Of a stretch of DNA of 43,559 nucleotides, positions 7,753 through 15,546 are shown piece by piece; within the stretch, counting starts at the first letter, position 1; each line of letters opens with the position of its first letter. The translations under genes and the position numbers were made by a program. Below the pieces are notes generated by a model, which saw only the letters and a program-made list of their open reading frames with translations, was not told where the DNA came from and ran no database searches. The DNA lies in the NCBI GenBank assembly GCA_019746975.1, contig JAIERK010000193.1, forward strand, positions 1 through 43,559, in the 5' to 3' direction. This DNA is from Candidatus Obscuribacterales bacterium. GTDB taxonomy: Bacteria > Cyanobacteriota > Vampirovibrionia > Obscuribacterales > Obscuribacteraceae.

Positions 7753-8839
7753 ACTGCAGAGTCAGTTGTACGACGTCTTCGGCTTCGCGTTCGCTGCCGA
7801 GATTTGACATGCTCAGACCGAGAAGCCGAACTCTCTTCGCTTCAGCCTCCGTCGTATCGAGGAGCTCAATTGCCATTCGCATAATCACGTCAGCGCTTTT
7901 GATAGTATCGTAGACAGTGCGACTCCTGGTCACCTTCTGGTAGTCGGAATACTTTACCTTGAGAGTCAAGGTCCGCCCTCCTCCATTGTTTTCGATTCGT
8001 CGGAGTAGTGTAGACGTAATCTCCTCCAGGGCGGTAATCATCGTCGGTTTATCCCTGAGATCTTCTGCATAACTCTCTTCGGCGCCTACGGATTTTCGGA
8101 CACGATTTGGGCATACCGGTCGATCGTCGCGCCCTCGCACGATGGCGTAGAAAAAACTTCCAGTCTTTCCAAACCGCTCAATCAGCTGCGGCTCGGTCCA
8201 CGCCTTTAGATCGGCTCCGTTTTTAATTCCGAGCTGGTGCATTTTTCGTGCCGTTACCTCGCCAACGCCGTAGAACTCCTCAATTGCCAATTTCTCCATG
8301 AATTGTTCCGTTTTATCCGGGGGTATCAAGAACAATCCATCAGGCTTTTTGATACCAGATGCGGTTTTTGCCAGGAATTTGTTGATCGAAATCCCAGCGG
8401 ACGCGGTTAGGGAAGTCTCTCTTAGTATCTGCTGCTTGATCTCTCTGGCTATTAATGTCGCGGACGGCAGACCATGCTTATTATGCGTGACATCCAGGTA
8501 TGCCTCGTCCAGCGCGAGTGGTTCGACTAGATCCGTGTACTGGTGGAAAATTTCGCGAATCTGTTCCGAAATCTCATGATAAACGTGAAATCGAGGTCGG
8601 ACAAATATAAGATGCGGGCACTTTTGAATGGCTGTACGTGACGGCATCGCTGAGTAAACGCCGTGGGCTCGAGCTTCGTAACTTGCAGCAGCCACCACTC
8701 CTCGGCCTTCGGGTGTTCCACCAACCGCAACCGGCAGTCCACGATACTCTGGGTTGTCTCGCTGCTCCACCGAAGCGTAAAACGCATCCATGTCCACATG
8801 AATGATTTTGCGAATGGGTTGGGGCGTGGCGGTCGTCAT
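7745..8839 (-). CDS. dinB: DNA polymerase IV (Y-family translesion polymerase)
   Basis: 364 residues, full length. The N-terminal catalytic motif is HVDMDAFYASVEQ, with D16 and D18 as metal ligands and the aromatic steric-gate position at F20-Y21. The second acidic pair is D111-E112 in ALDEAYLD. GISINKFLAKTAS and the helix-hairpin-helix segment FYGVGEVTARKMHQLGI follow, then the little-finger domain at about 245-350. It performs error-prone bypass of DNA lesions. The C-terminus ends VVQLTLQFN with a hydrophobic/Gln motif that could be a beta-clamp-binding peptide. I saw no LexA-type box in front of it. It is convergent with, and overlaps by 8 bp, the pirin gene. Confidence 0.96.
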   Translation of the reverse strand: MTTATPQPIRKIIHVDMDAFYASVEQRDNPEYRGLPVAVGGTPEGRGVVAAASYEARAHGVYSAMPSRTAIQKCPHLIFVRPRFHVYHEISEQIREIFHQYTDLVEPLALDEAYLDVTHNKHGLPSATLIAREIKQQILRETSLTASAGISINKFLAKTASGIKKPDGLFLIPPDKTEQFMEKLAIEEFYGVGEVTARKMHQLGIKNGADLKAWTEPQLIERFGKTGSFFYAIVRGRDDRPVCPNRVRKSVGAEESYAEDLRDKPTMITALEEITSTLLRRIENNGGGRTLTLKVKYSDYQKVTRSRTVYDTIKSADVIMRMAIELLDTTEAEAKRVRLLGLSMSNLGSEREAEDVVQLTLQFN

Positions 8840-8955
8840 TCTTGCGAAAATTATTGCACATCTTAATGAAGTCGTCAGGCTTGATGCTTCGAGATTTTAG
8901 AATGCGTCGGACTCTGTGTTAACATGCCCTGGATAAATTGTGAGAAGGGCTAAAA

Positions 8956-9315
8956 ATGACAGACAAAATTACCGTCTATGAAAAACCAACCTGCTCAACT
9001 TGCCGAGAAGTGAATAAGATTTTGAAAGAAAACGACATCGATTTTGACAAAGTGAATTACTACGTCGAGCCTTTGTCTAAAAGCAAAATCAAAGAGCTGC
9101 TCAAGAAGATGGGCATTGGTGCCCGGGAGCTGTTGCGCACCAAAGAAACGATTTATCGCGAATTGGGTATTGCAAAAGAGCAATTGGGCGAAGATGAAAT
9201 TGTCGATCTAATGGTTAAGCATCCTGACCTGATGCAGCGTCCAATTGTAGAACGTGGAAATAAGGCTGTCCTCGGTCGCCCGGCCGAAGCCATTCGTACC
9301 TTTCTGATGGGCTGA
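8956..9315 (+). CDS. ArsC/Spx-family thioredoxin-fold reductase
   Basis: 119 residues, normal for the ArsC/Spx/YffB family. The nucleophile motif is PTCSTCREV with C13 and C16, so a C-x-x-C pair is kept. R95-P96 in QRPIVERG is the conserved arginine-proline that in ArsC helps to stabilise oxyanion binding. It could be a glutaredoxin-dependent arsenate reductase or a redox regulator of the Spx type. With the C-x-x-C and the R-P-I motif I favour the ArsC-like reductase, without naming a substrate. AGAAGGG lies a few bases before the ATG. It stands alone and is divergent from dinB. Confidence 0.85.
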   Translation: MTDKITVYEKPTCSTCREVNKILKENDIDFDKVNYYVEPLSKSKIKELLKKMGIGARELLRTKETIYRELGIAKEQLGEDEIVDLMVKHPDLMQRPIVERGNKAVLGRPAEAIRTFLMG

Positions 9316-9398
9316 TTGTCGACTACTTACACTCCTTCGGAAATATGGAACCTGATGACGAGATCTGCGTCTCCCAATCGCCGTAGAAGGAGAGTCGC

Positions 9399-9506
9399 AT
9401 GACTAAGAAAAGTAAGCAAAACGCCGAATCTTCACTGAAAGGTTCGGCAAAGAACGTTAAAAGCGCTCTTTGGGAAAGAGTCGAGAAGAAGAGCCGTCTG
9501 AATTGA
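9399..9506 (+). CDS. 35-residue basic leader ORF, translationally coupled to the next gene
   Basis: The ATG at 9399 has one of the best ribosome-binding sites in the window (AAGGAGAG, 4-nt spacer). The ORF runs 35 codons to a TGA at 9504-9506 that overlaps the ATG of the next ORF (T-G-A-T-G). The peptide is Lys/Ser-rich (MTKKSKQNAESSLKGSAKNV, then SALWERVEKKSRLN). Two readings are possible. It may be a real short ORF whose translation feeds ribosomes to the metallothionein-tailed gene. Or the two ORFs may be one gene broken by a one-base indel around 9465-9500, since the next frame is open from 9470. Confidence 0.5.
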   Translation: MTKKSKQNAESSLKGSAKNVKSALWERVEKKSRLN

Positions 9507-10018
9507 TGACCGGTGAACTTGATGCTGCCCTACTCCAAGCTGACGAAGAAGATCTGCAACCTGCCGATGGTGAGTCCGCTGATGCCTTCGAGAACCCAAC
9601 AAATGAATTTGTCGTCGAAGCGGATTTTCAATTCGACGATCTGGCCGTGACGTCCCATGCCGACGACTGGTCGGAGGGAATTTGCGATGAGGCGAATTTT
9701 GAATTCGACAACATCGAACGTGAGACAACAAACATGGAGCCATTGCATGTGGTGGCAGAAGTTTTTGAAATTGTAGAATTGCAACCTTCTGACAGTGTAT
9801 GCGCTCCTTTGCATGAGGAAGATCAATTAATAGCCGGCGATGATCAGCATACTTGTGCAAACGAAGGATGCAACTGTAACGTAGTCGAGGGTGAGTTCTG
9901 CACGCCGCTCTGCGAATCAGTTGATCCGTCGGAATCTGAACACGAGTGCGGATGTGGTCACACAGCCTGCGAGGTGACGAAGGAACTTGGCAACGAGCAT
10001 TTTGACATTGCGTCGTGA
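9506..10018 (+). CDS. acidic protein with C-terminal bacterial metallothionein-like domain
   Basis: 170 residues from the ATG at 9506; a TTG at 9470 is an in-frame alternative. The first ~120 residues are strongly acidic and low in Cys. The last ~50 hold a Cys/His cluster with the order C-x3-C-x-C, then C-x3-C, then C-x-C-G-H-x2-C (TCANEGCNCN, FCTPLCES, ECGCGHTACE). This matches the pattern of bacterial SmtA/BmtA-type metallothioneins, which bind Zn, Cd or Cu in a thiolate cluster. Those proteins are normally only 50-60 residues and stand alone, so the long acidic N-terminus is unusual. Its start overlaps the stop of the 35-codon ORF. The metal role is inferred from the motif only. Confidence 0.7.
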   Translation: MTGELDAALLQADEEDLQPADGESADAFENPTNEFVVEADFQFDDLAVTSHADDWSEGICDEANFEFDNIERETTNMEPLHVVAEVFEIVELQPSDSVCAPLHEEDQLIAGDDQHTCANEGCNCNVVEGEFCTPLCESVDPSESEHECGCGHTACEVTKELGNEHFDIAS

Positions 10019-10022
10019 TCGA

Positions 10023-10071
10023 CTCAGCCGGACAGCTGGCTCGCGGTCCTCAGTGCCGCTGGCCAGCTGAG
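10023..10071 (+). terminator. hairpin downstream of the metallothionein-like gene
   Basis: A 14-bp inverted repeat with two mismatches (10023-10036 against 10058-10071) starts 4 bp after the stop and is followed by CGTTTCTAA. The T-run is short, so termination strength is uncertain. Confidence 0.5.
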
Positions 10072-10182
10072 CGTTTCTAATACCGGTATCGTGATAGGGC
10101 AACACGCCCTCGGCATTGTGGGCGAAGGGTGCCAGTTCGTGCAGCCAAAAATTGCTTTTATTGACTTCATCCGTCGACTAAT

Positions 10183-11682
10183 TTGACAGCAGGATGTACA
10201 GTAGATTTGTCATCTTGTGGCGGTTGTTGTCGGAGCGTGCCAATTCGCTTAAGCATTCGGAAAAAAGGTTTGTTGATTGTGGCGGTACCGCTGCTCTTTC
10301 AATTTATTTTCGTTGCTGTGCTCATGAAAGAGTTGGCTCGTGCAGAACAAGAAACTCTTGACGAAGTACATGCGCGAGCGATTATCTCGGCAGTCGATCG
10401 TCTGTTCGTGCACGCGTACGAAGCGTCCGGCGCGCTCTATATGTATGCGTATACGCAAAATGAGTTTACCTCACAAAAATTCGATTCGAGCATTAAGGAC
10501 ATCAACGACGATCTGCGTTTTTTGAAAGAAAATTCAAGACATGACGAGAAGGTCTTCGGCTATCTCAACATTGAGATGCAATCTGGGATTGCCGCACTTC
10601 GAGATCAAAAGAGGTTAATCGCCGAGGGGCAGCATTTCTCCGACAATGTTCAACGGATGACCGGTTACAATCGGGTTAGAAAGATTATTCATACGGCGCG
10701 TTCTCTTGCAGGTGTAGAGTTGGCTGCTCACGGGAAGGCGCCCAGGAGCTTCGAAGAGCGCAGAAATGCAATCAGGCAAGTCATGCTGGTAGGATTGATC
10801 GGTAACCTCATCATTGCATTCTGGATAGCCAACTTCTTTGCACGAAGTATCGAGCAGCGTTTAAAGCGGGTTCTCTCCAACGTTGATCTTTTCTCGATAA
10901 AGCAACCGTTATTGCCACCGCTTACGGTGACCGATGAGATTGGCATTGTCGACAAAGCTTTTCATGAGATGGCGGAAAACGTGAAAAGAGCCGAAAAGAT
11001 AAAACAAGACTTTGTAGCAATGATCGGTCATGACATCAGAACTCCCGCGACCACAATCAAGACGACGCTTGACTTATTGGACGAAGAAGCGTCGGACAAA
11101 CTTGATCCGGAGCTGCGTGAATTAGTCGCGGATGCTACGGGTGAGTCGCGCAGACTGATGACGCTGACTAACAATCTCCTCGATTTACCACAAATAGAGC
11201 AAGGACGATATCAAATTGTTGCACGTTCTATCAACATCGCTGATTGCATCAGGCAATCGATACGAAGCCTGTCTCTATATGCTCAATCGAAGAAGTCGAC
11301 CATAAGCGCTGAGACGGGTGATGCTCAAGTTTTCGCTGACTCAGAGAGGATTGTGCAGGTGCTCGTGAACCTGCTCACCAATGCAGTGAAGTACTCGCCT
11401 GCGGGTTCGAAGGTTCATATCGATGTCCAGGAAAGTGATGGCTTTGTAGAAGTTGTTGTTGCAGATGACGGACCGGGTGTTCCAGACCAGCACATCGAGA
11501 AAATATTCGAGACTTATGAACGGTTCAATCCAACCGATGAAGAGCAGCACGGTATGGGGCTGGGATTAGCGATTTGTAAGACAATCATCACTGCTCATGG
11601 AGGCACTATTGGTGTTCGGAAGAGTGATACCGGAGGAAGTGCATTTTGGTTTAAGCTTCCGACAGGTGATGGTACAAACTAG
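10183..11682 (+). CDS. membrane sensor histidine kinase
   Basis: 499 residues from a TTG at 10183; a GTG at 10237 would remove 18 residues including a C-G-G-C-C motif, and neither has a strong Shine-Dalgarno. TM1 lies at about 29-48 and is followed by a ~150-residue extracytoplasmic helical sensor of CHASE3-like length. TM2 is at about 199-220, with a HAMP-like linker to about 270. H283 lies in the H-box (FVAMIGHDIRTPATTIK). The N-box is QVLVNLLTNAVKYSP, G1 is ADDGPGVPD and G2 is GMGLGLAICK. It autophosphorylates on H283 and passes phosphate to a regulator, almost certainly the one encoded 38 bp downstream. The stimulus is unknown. Confidence 0.93.
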   Translation: MTAGCTVDLSSCGGCCRSVPIRLSIRKKGLLIVAVPLLFQFIFVAVLMKELARAEQETLDEVHARAIISAVDRLFVHAYEASGALYMYAYTQNEFTSQKFDSSIKDINDDLRFLKENSRHDEKVFGYLNIEMQSGIAALRDQKRLIAEGQHFSDNVQRMTGYNRVRKIIHTARSLAGVELAAHGKAPRSFEERRNAIRQVMLVGLIGNLIIAFWIANFFARSIEQRLKRVLSNVDLFSIKQPLLPPLTVTDEIGIVDKAFHEMAENVKRAEKIKQDFVAMIGHDIRTPATTIKTTLDLLDEEASDKLDPELRELVADATGESRRLMTLTNNLLDLPQIEQGRYQIVARSINIADCIRQSIRSLSLYAQSKKSTISAETGDAQVFADSERIVQVLVNLLTNAVKYSPAGSKVHIDVQESDGFVEVVVADDGPGVPDQHIEKIFETYERFNPTDEEQHGMGLGLAICKTIITAHGGTIGVRKSDTGGSAFWFKLPTGDGTN

Positions 11683-11720
11683 ATAACGGTTCTGTCAGGG
11701 GTTTCTAATTATCGCCGCGT

Positions 11721-12401
11721 ATGTCGAAGATACTACTAGTCGAAGACGATCTCGCGCTCAAGAAGTCGCTCAAGGTATTTCTGTCGCGGCAGAACTATGT
11801 CGTCGAAGCGGTCGAGACTGCTGAGGATGCGCTATTCCGGCTCAAGTCCGAGCAGTACGACCTGATTATCCTGGATTGGGGGCTGCCGGATATGACCGGC
11901 ATCGACGTGCTGAATCGATATCGGAGCGGCGGTGGCATGACACCAGTGTTGATGTTGACCGGAAAAAATCAGGCAGTAGATAAGGCGACAGGGTTGGATT
12001 CGGGCGCTGACGACTACCTGACTAAGCCGTTCGAAAATGTAGAGTTGGTGGCTCGTCTCAGAGCACTACTAAGGCGTCCACAAACAATCAAGTCCACTGT
12101 TCTATCTCTAGGCAACGTCAGTCTTGATGTCGCCAACGGTATCATGCAGGTAGACGACAGAAAGTGTTCGATTTTTCCCAAGGAGTTTTCTCTGCTCGAA
12201 TTCCTGATGCGCAACCCCAATCATACATTCCCAGCGGATGTGCTTTTGGAGCGAGTCTGGTCCACCGAATCGGAGGTCACGCCGGACAGCATCAGAGCTT
12301 ACATAACCAAGATTCGGAAGAGACTCGAAGCGGAGAAAGCGTCGATCCAAATTACGACAAGAAAAGGATTCGGTTACGTGCTGGAATCGAACGTCGAATA
12401 A
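11721..12401 (+). CDS. OmpR/PhoB-family response regulator, partner of the upstream kinase
   Basis: 226 residues. The receiver has E8-D9-D10, phospho-acceptor D52 (ILDWGLPDMTG) and K102 (LTKPFENVE). The winged-helix domain covers about 130-222 and ends TTRKGFGYVLES. It starts 38 bp after the kinase stop and is co-oriented, so the two form a two-component operon. Directly after its stop comes an array of short direct repeats. Regulators of this family often bind direct half-sites 10-12 bp apart, so autoregulatory or titrating binding there is conceivable, but that is inference. Confidence 0.95.
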   Translation: MSKILLVEDDLALKKSLKVFLSRQNYVVEAVETAEDALFRLKSEQYDLIILDWGLPDMTGIDVLNRYRSGGGMTPVLMLTGKNQAVDKATGLDSGADDYLTKPFENVELVARLRALLRRPQTIKSTVLSLGNVSLDVANGIMQVDDRKCSIFPKEFSLLEFLMRNPNHTFPADVLLERVWSTESEVTPDSIRAYITKIRKRLEAEKASIQITTRKGFGYVLESNVE

Positions 12402-12408
12402 GACTTGA

Positions 12409-12592
12409 TAGAACGCGTAGAGTCCTTGATTTGAGCTTGAATAGAGCGTAGTAGAACGCGTAGAGTCCTTGATTTGAGCTTGAATAGAGCGTAGTAGAAC
12501 GCCGATTATCACGATGATCGGACGCTGACGTAACTCTGATGGAAACGAAGGACTCCTGCATAGGGCTTGAATAGAGCGTAGTAGAACGCCGA
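12409..12592. repeat. 43-bp direct repeat, two identical copies plus a degenerate third
   Basis: Units at 12409-12451 and 12452-12494 are identical by eye. Both start TAGAACGCGTAGAG and end GAATAGAGCGTAG. After about 54 bp of other sequence a diverged third copy occupies about 12549-12592 (GGACTCCTGCA, then GGGCTTGAATAGAGCGTAG). The block begins 8 bp after the regulator's stop. No spacer structure or Cas gene is present, so this is not a CRISPR. Confidence 0.9.
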
Positions 12593-12720
12593 ATAGACAT
12601 CAAAGAGATCGTGAAATAGGACGTCACATAGAACGTCGCATAGAACGTCAAATAGAACATAACAGAGATCGTCAAATTGAATTCACATAGAACATCAGAT
12701 AGATCGTCGTATGAAACGTC
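12592..12720. repeat. 12-bp tandem array, about 11 degenerate units
   Basis: A unit close to ATAGAACGTCNN recurs with a 12-bp step at about 12592, 12604, 12616, 12628, 12640, 12652, 12664, 12676, 12687, 12699 and 12711. The 12616-12649 units are best conserved (ATAGGACGTC, ATAGAACGTC, ATAGAACGTC). The array ends at a small GTCAC-TGT-GTGAC hairpin (12720-12732). On the minus strand the unit reads as F-Y-x-T tetrapeptides in an open frame, which I treat as a by-product of the 12-bp period. The remaining ~490 bp to the next gene (12733-13218) show no gene, only a possible operator at 13185. Confidence 0.85.
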
Positions 12721-13183
12721 GTCACTGTGTGACTTCTACGCGTCCTCTCCTTTTATTGTTCACTCAAGGTTGAAATTTGTTAGGAGATTGTTTGATAGAA
12801 GCAAGGCAATGTTAGCCATGCTTTAATCCGATGGAGCTAAACGCGAAGAGCTCTATGAATAGGGAGTCTAATGGCGTAGATATTTACGAGGTGGTGCGAA
12901 ATTTCACATAATGTTCTATGGCCTGTCGATCGCAAAATGCGATTTTGTTCCACTTTACTGAAGGTTTACAGGACGCTCAATTGACCTACTGCAGGCACAT
13001 TGCGAATTGCACGCTTGAGGAGCGCTAGAAGATTGGTGCAAGTTGTCGTTGTCACTTTTTCGTTTTGATGTATGCTGATTGAAGACAACTCAAACGCGTG
13101 GCGCATCGCTCGACTTCGAGCAGCCCGTCAGGCGTGTCTCATCGCCGAGTAATTTGTTTTTGCTTACCTCCGAGAGATCGGAC

Positions 13184-13194
13184 CGACCGGTCTT
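13184..13194. promoter_or_regulatory. candidate TetR-type operator core upstream of the DUF4173-like gene
   Basis: CGACCGGTCTT lies 25 bp before the start ATG at 13219. It contains the 8-bp palindrome GACCGGTC (13185-13192) and shares CGACCGGTC with the sites at 20155-20163 and 26113-26121. No convincing -35/-10 pair surrounds this copy, so it is the weakest of the three. Confidence 0.3.
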
Positions 13195-13218
13195 GTCTTT
13201 CGCGTGGAGAATAATCGA

Positions 13219-14778
13219 ATGAATAATGTAATTCCGACACTCATTGCTGCAGTGTTGACCGGTTTAGTTACCGATTTTCTTTTTCATGACTCCTTGTTCA
13301 AGTCTGTCCCCTGGGGACTAAGTCTCTTTGTGTGGTTAGTTTTGCTGACGGTTGCATCGTTGACTCTAATCTGCCGCACGAAGCCGATCAGCCGCTGGAA
13401 GAGTTCGTGGTTCTTGGTGCCACCACTCTTCCTGGCTGCTGGTTGCGTATGGAGAGATTCGCCGGTCCTTCGATCGCTTGACCTTGGCGTTATTTTCTTC
13501 TTTCTTGGTCTGGCTGCGGTGTCCGCCATGGGACTTAGAGTTTCGACTGCCGGCGTCATGAATTACTTGATGACACCATTGCAATTGGCCGAAAATCTTT
13601 TATTCAGTCCTTTCGTTTTTATCGCCAGCGAGATCGGATGGAAGGATATGCTCAGCGACAGCACCAGGACTTGCATGAAGCAGGTAGCGCGCGGCCTGCT
13701 TTTTGCGATTCCCTTGATTTGCGTTTTCGGAGGACTGTTCGCATCGGCAGATGCAGCCTTCGAAGGTATTATTAGAAAGGGCTTGCAGATTGACTCTGGT
13801 CAGTTCTTCCAGCATGCAACGTTGGTTTCGATCTCAATGTTTTGCGCCAGCGGTTTTTTCCGATGCATGAGCATAGGTCAGATTTCGAAATACTTGGCTC
13901 AAGACGAAAAAGAGCCGCAGCCAAAGGCGCTCGCGCTGGGGCAGGTGGAGGTTGGTGTAATTCTTGGTTTGCTTAATTTGTTGTTCTTATCCTTCGTACT
14001 TGTCCAGGCCCGGTATTTCTTCGGTGGCAGCAGTCTTGTCGACGTGACCACGAATCTCACATACTCCGAGTACGCGCGTAGAGGATTTTTTGAACTGGTT
14101 ACTGTCACTGTCCTTGTTATACCGGTGCTGTTGTCGTTGGATTGGGCCATGAACAAAACATCCCAGGCTGGCCTAATCGTACTTCGGGCGCTGAAAGCCT
14201 CTCAGATTGTCATGCTTTTCGTCATCATGGTGTCGGCGGTAGCGCGAATGAGACTGTATCAAAGCGAGTACGGGCAGACGGAGCTTCGTTTCTACACGAC
14301 AGCGTTCATGGGTTGGATTGCCGTGGTTTGCGTTGTTTTTTGCATAACGGTTCTTCGCGACAAGCGCAAGTACTTCGCAATCTCGTCTCTTTTGTCTGGT
14401 GTTGCTGTCCTTGGAGTGCTGCATTGCCTCAATCCGGACGATCATATTGTACGGAGCAACATCGCTTTCATGAATCAGGGACATCATTTCGATGCGGAAT
14501 ATGCTCTCACCTTGAGTAACGATGGTATTCCTGCCCTAATGGAGAATCTAAAGGCGCTGCCACCCGGCGCTCAACAGGTTGTACGCGATCGATTCTCCGG
14601 ACAGTTTACACATGCATGGCAAGCTGATTGGCGGTCTTTCAATCTGTCGAGAATGCATGCCTACAATGCGGTAGAAAAGTGCCTCCACTCGAAGTACGAG
14701 GCGACTACCCCGGGAGCAGCAAATAACAGCGCACCTCAAGAGGTCCCGACAATCGAGTCTATGCGGACATGTGATTAA
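13219..14778 (+). CDS. DUF4153/DUF4173-like polytopic membrane protein
   Basis: 519 residues from the ATG at 13219, preceded by TGGAGA with an 8-nt spacer; the GTG at 13204 is an alternative lying on that Shine-Dalgarno. About ten hydrophobic helices lie in the first ~405 residues. The segment NLTYSEYARRGFFELVTVT is the hallmark of the DUF4173 family. A ~115-residue soluble tail follows (Asp/His-rich, then RMHAYNAVEKCLHSKYE). The family has no assigned function; members often sit next to sensors or stress genes. Here it is the only gene between the repeat array and a terminator. Confidence 0.8.
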   Translation: MNNVIPTLIAAVLTGLVTDFLFHDSLFKSVPWGLSLFVWLVLLTVASLTLICRTKPISRWKSSWFLVPPLFLAAGCVWRDSPVLRSLDLGVIFFFLGLAAVSAMGLRVSTAGVMNYLMTPLQLAENLLFSPFVFIASEIGWKDMLSDSTRTCMKQVARGLLFAIPLICVFGGLFASADAAFEGIIRKGLQIDSGQFFQHATLVSISMFCASGFFRCMSIGQISKYLAQDEKEPQPKALALGQVEVGVILGLLNLLFLSFVLVQARYFFGGSSLVDVTTNLTYSEYARRGFFELVTVTVLVIPVLLSLDWAMNKTSQAGLIVLRALKASQIVMLFVIMVSAVARMRLYQSEYGQTELRFYTTAFMGWIAVVCVVFCITVLRDKRKYFAISSLLSGVAVLGVLHCLNPDDHIVRSNIAFMNQGHHFDAEYALTLSNDGIPALMENLKALPPGAQQVVRDRFSGQFTHAWQADWRSFNLSRMHAYNAVEKCLHSKYEATTPGAANNSAPQEVPTIESMRTCD

Positions 14779-14813
14779 CGAACCGTTCCATCATTAATGC
14801 TTCGCTCGATGCG

Positions 14814-14846
14814 ACGCAGCCAGGCAATTTACTTGCCTGGCTGCGT
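14814..14846. terminator. rho-independent terminator
   Basis: A perfect 14-bp inverted repeat (14814-14827 and 14833-14846) with loop TTTAC lies 35 bp after the stop of the membrane protein gene. The T-run after it is poor, but the strong stem between two convergent genes supports a terminator. Confidence 0.75.
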
Positions 14847-14899
14847 TGCTTCTGCGCACTAAATATTCAATTTTTCTGCAGCAACCAAGTGAATCCGGA

Positions 14900-15383
14900 T
14901 TACATACCGAGATAGCCTCTGATTGTCGTCAGAACGGATGGTCTATTTGGATTCAAATAGTCGATGAAACCAGGATCGGAGTACTGCGTCAACCCGTAGC
15001 CTCCATTCCAGCCATTGTTATGATACGACTGGAATTCGGCTCGCATTTGAGCCATCAGTTGCGCTTCTTGTGAGGCCGATATCTGACCAGACAAGCGCAG
15101 CTGGTGAATGCGGAACAAGTTCTGGGAGAGCTGATCGCGCTCCGTGTTCCAATCCTGAGAATTGAGGTAGTTGGAACCGCCGAAGCCACCACCGATACCT
15201 AGTCCTCGGGAATCCCATCCTTCAGGCCGGAGAGAACTCAAGTATGTTTTAGCCCGTTCGGTTACGAGCTTTATCGGGTTGCTTCCAATTATCGAGGCAG
15301 CAAGGCTGTGGTTCTCGTCTTTGGATAGTAGCGAAACTCATCGGCACTGCTGTGAGATGCCACAAAATTGCAGTGGTCTTCAT
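14900..15383 (-). pseudogene. small secreted Gly/Asn/Tyr-rich protein, apparently frameshifted
   Basis: The frame ending at 14900 is open upstream as far as a stop at 15338-15340 and has no ATG or GTG, only a TTG at 15239-15241. Its upstream codons still look like protein (SLAASIIGSNPIKLV, TERAKTYLSSLRPEGWDSRG). In the next frame an ATG at 15381-15383 opens a signal-peptide-like start (MKTTAILWHLTAVPMSFA). Joining the two needs one base skipped between about 15337 and 15300, giving a ~150-residue secreted protein. The C-terminal part contains QLRLSGQISASQEAQLMAQM and ends NPNRPSVLTTIRGYLGM. It lies directly downstream of the metalloprotease, on the same strand. It could also be a shorter intact gene starting at the TTG, or a sequencing indel. 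Confidence 0.5.
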
Positions 15384-15546
15384 GAGATTTGCACTTATTC
15401 GTCGGGCGTTAGCCTGTTTTGACGACAATATTGCGTTGAGCGCGCCCGCCTTTTTGACTAAGTGGGCCGGAGCAAATTCTGCACCGTGCACCACTCGACC
15501 TTGTTTGTGCTGGAAGCTAACAACACCTCTATAGCCAATGTTGGGA

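Noticed and set aside
9469..9476. TTTGGGA as a -1 programmed frameshift site joining the 35-codon ORF to the next frame
   Set aside because: The heptamer is not in the phase needed relative to the 9399 frame (codons read CTT-TGG-GAA), and a clean TGATG coupling explains the overlap.
12108..12675. Two minus-strand ORFs (12108-12512 and 12352-12675) with repeated STTLYSS-like peptides
   Set aside because: They lie across the 43-bp and 12-bp repeats and antisense to the response regulator; the repeated peptides are translation of DNA repeats whose period keeps frame, and no start signal supports them.
12409..12720. CRISPR array
   Set aside because: Repeats are contiguous without unique spacers, and no Cas gene is near.
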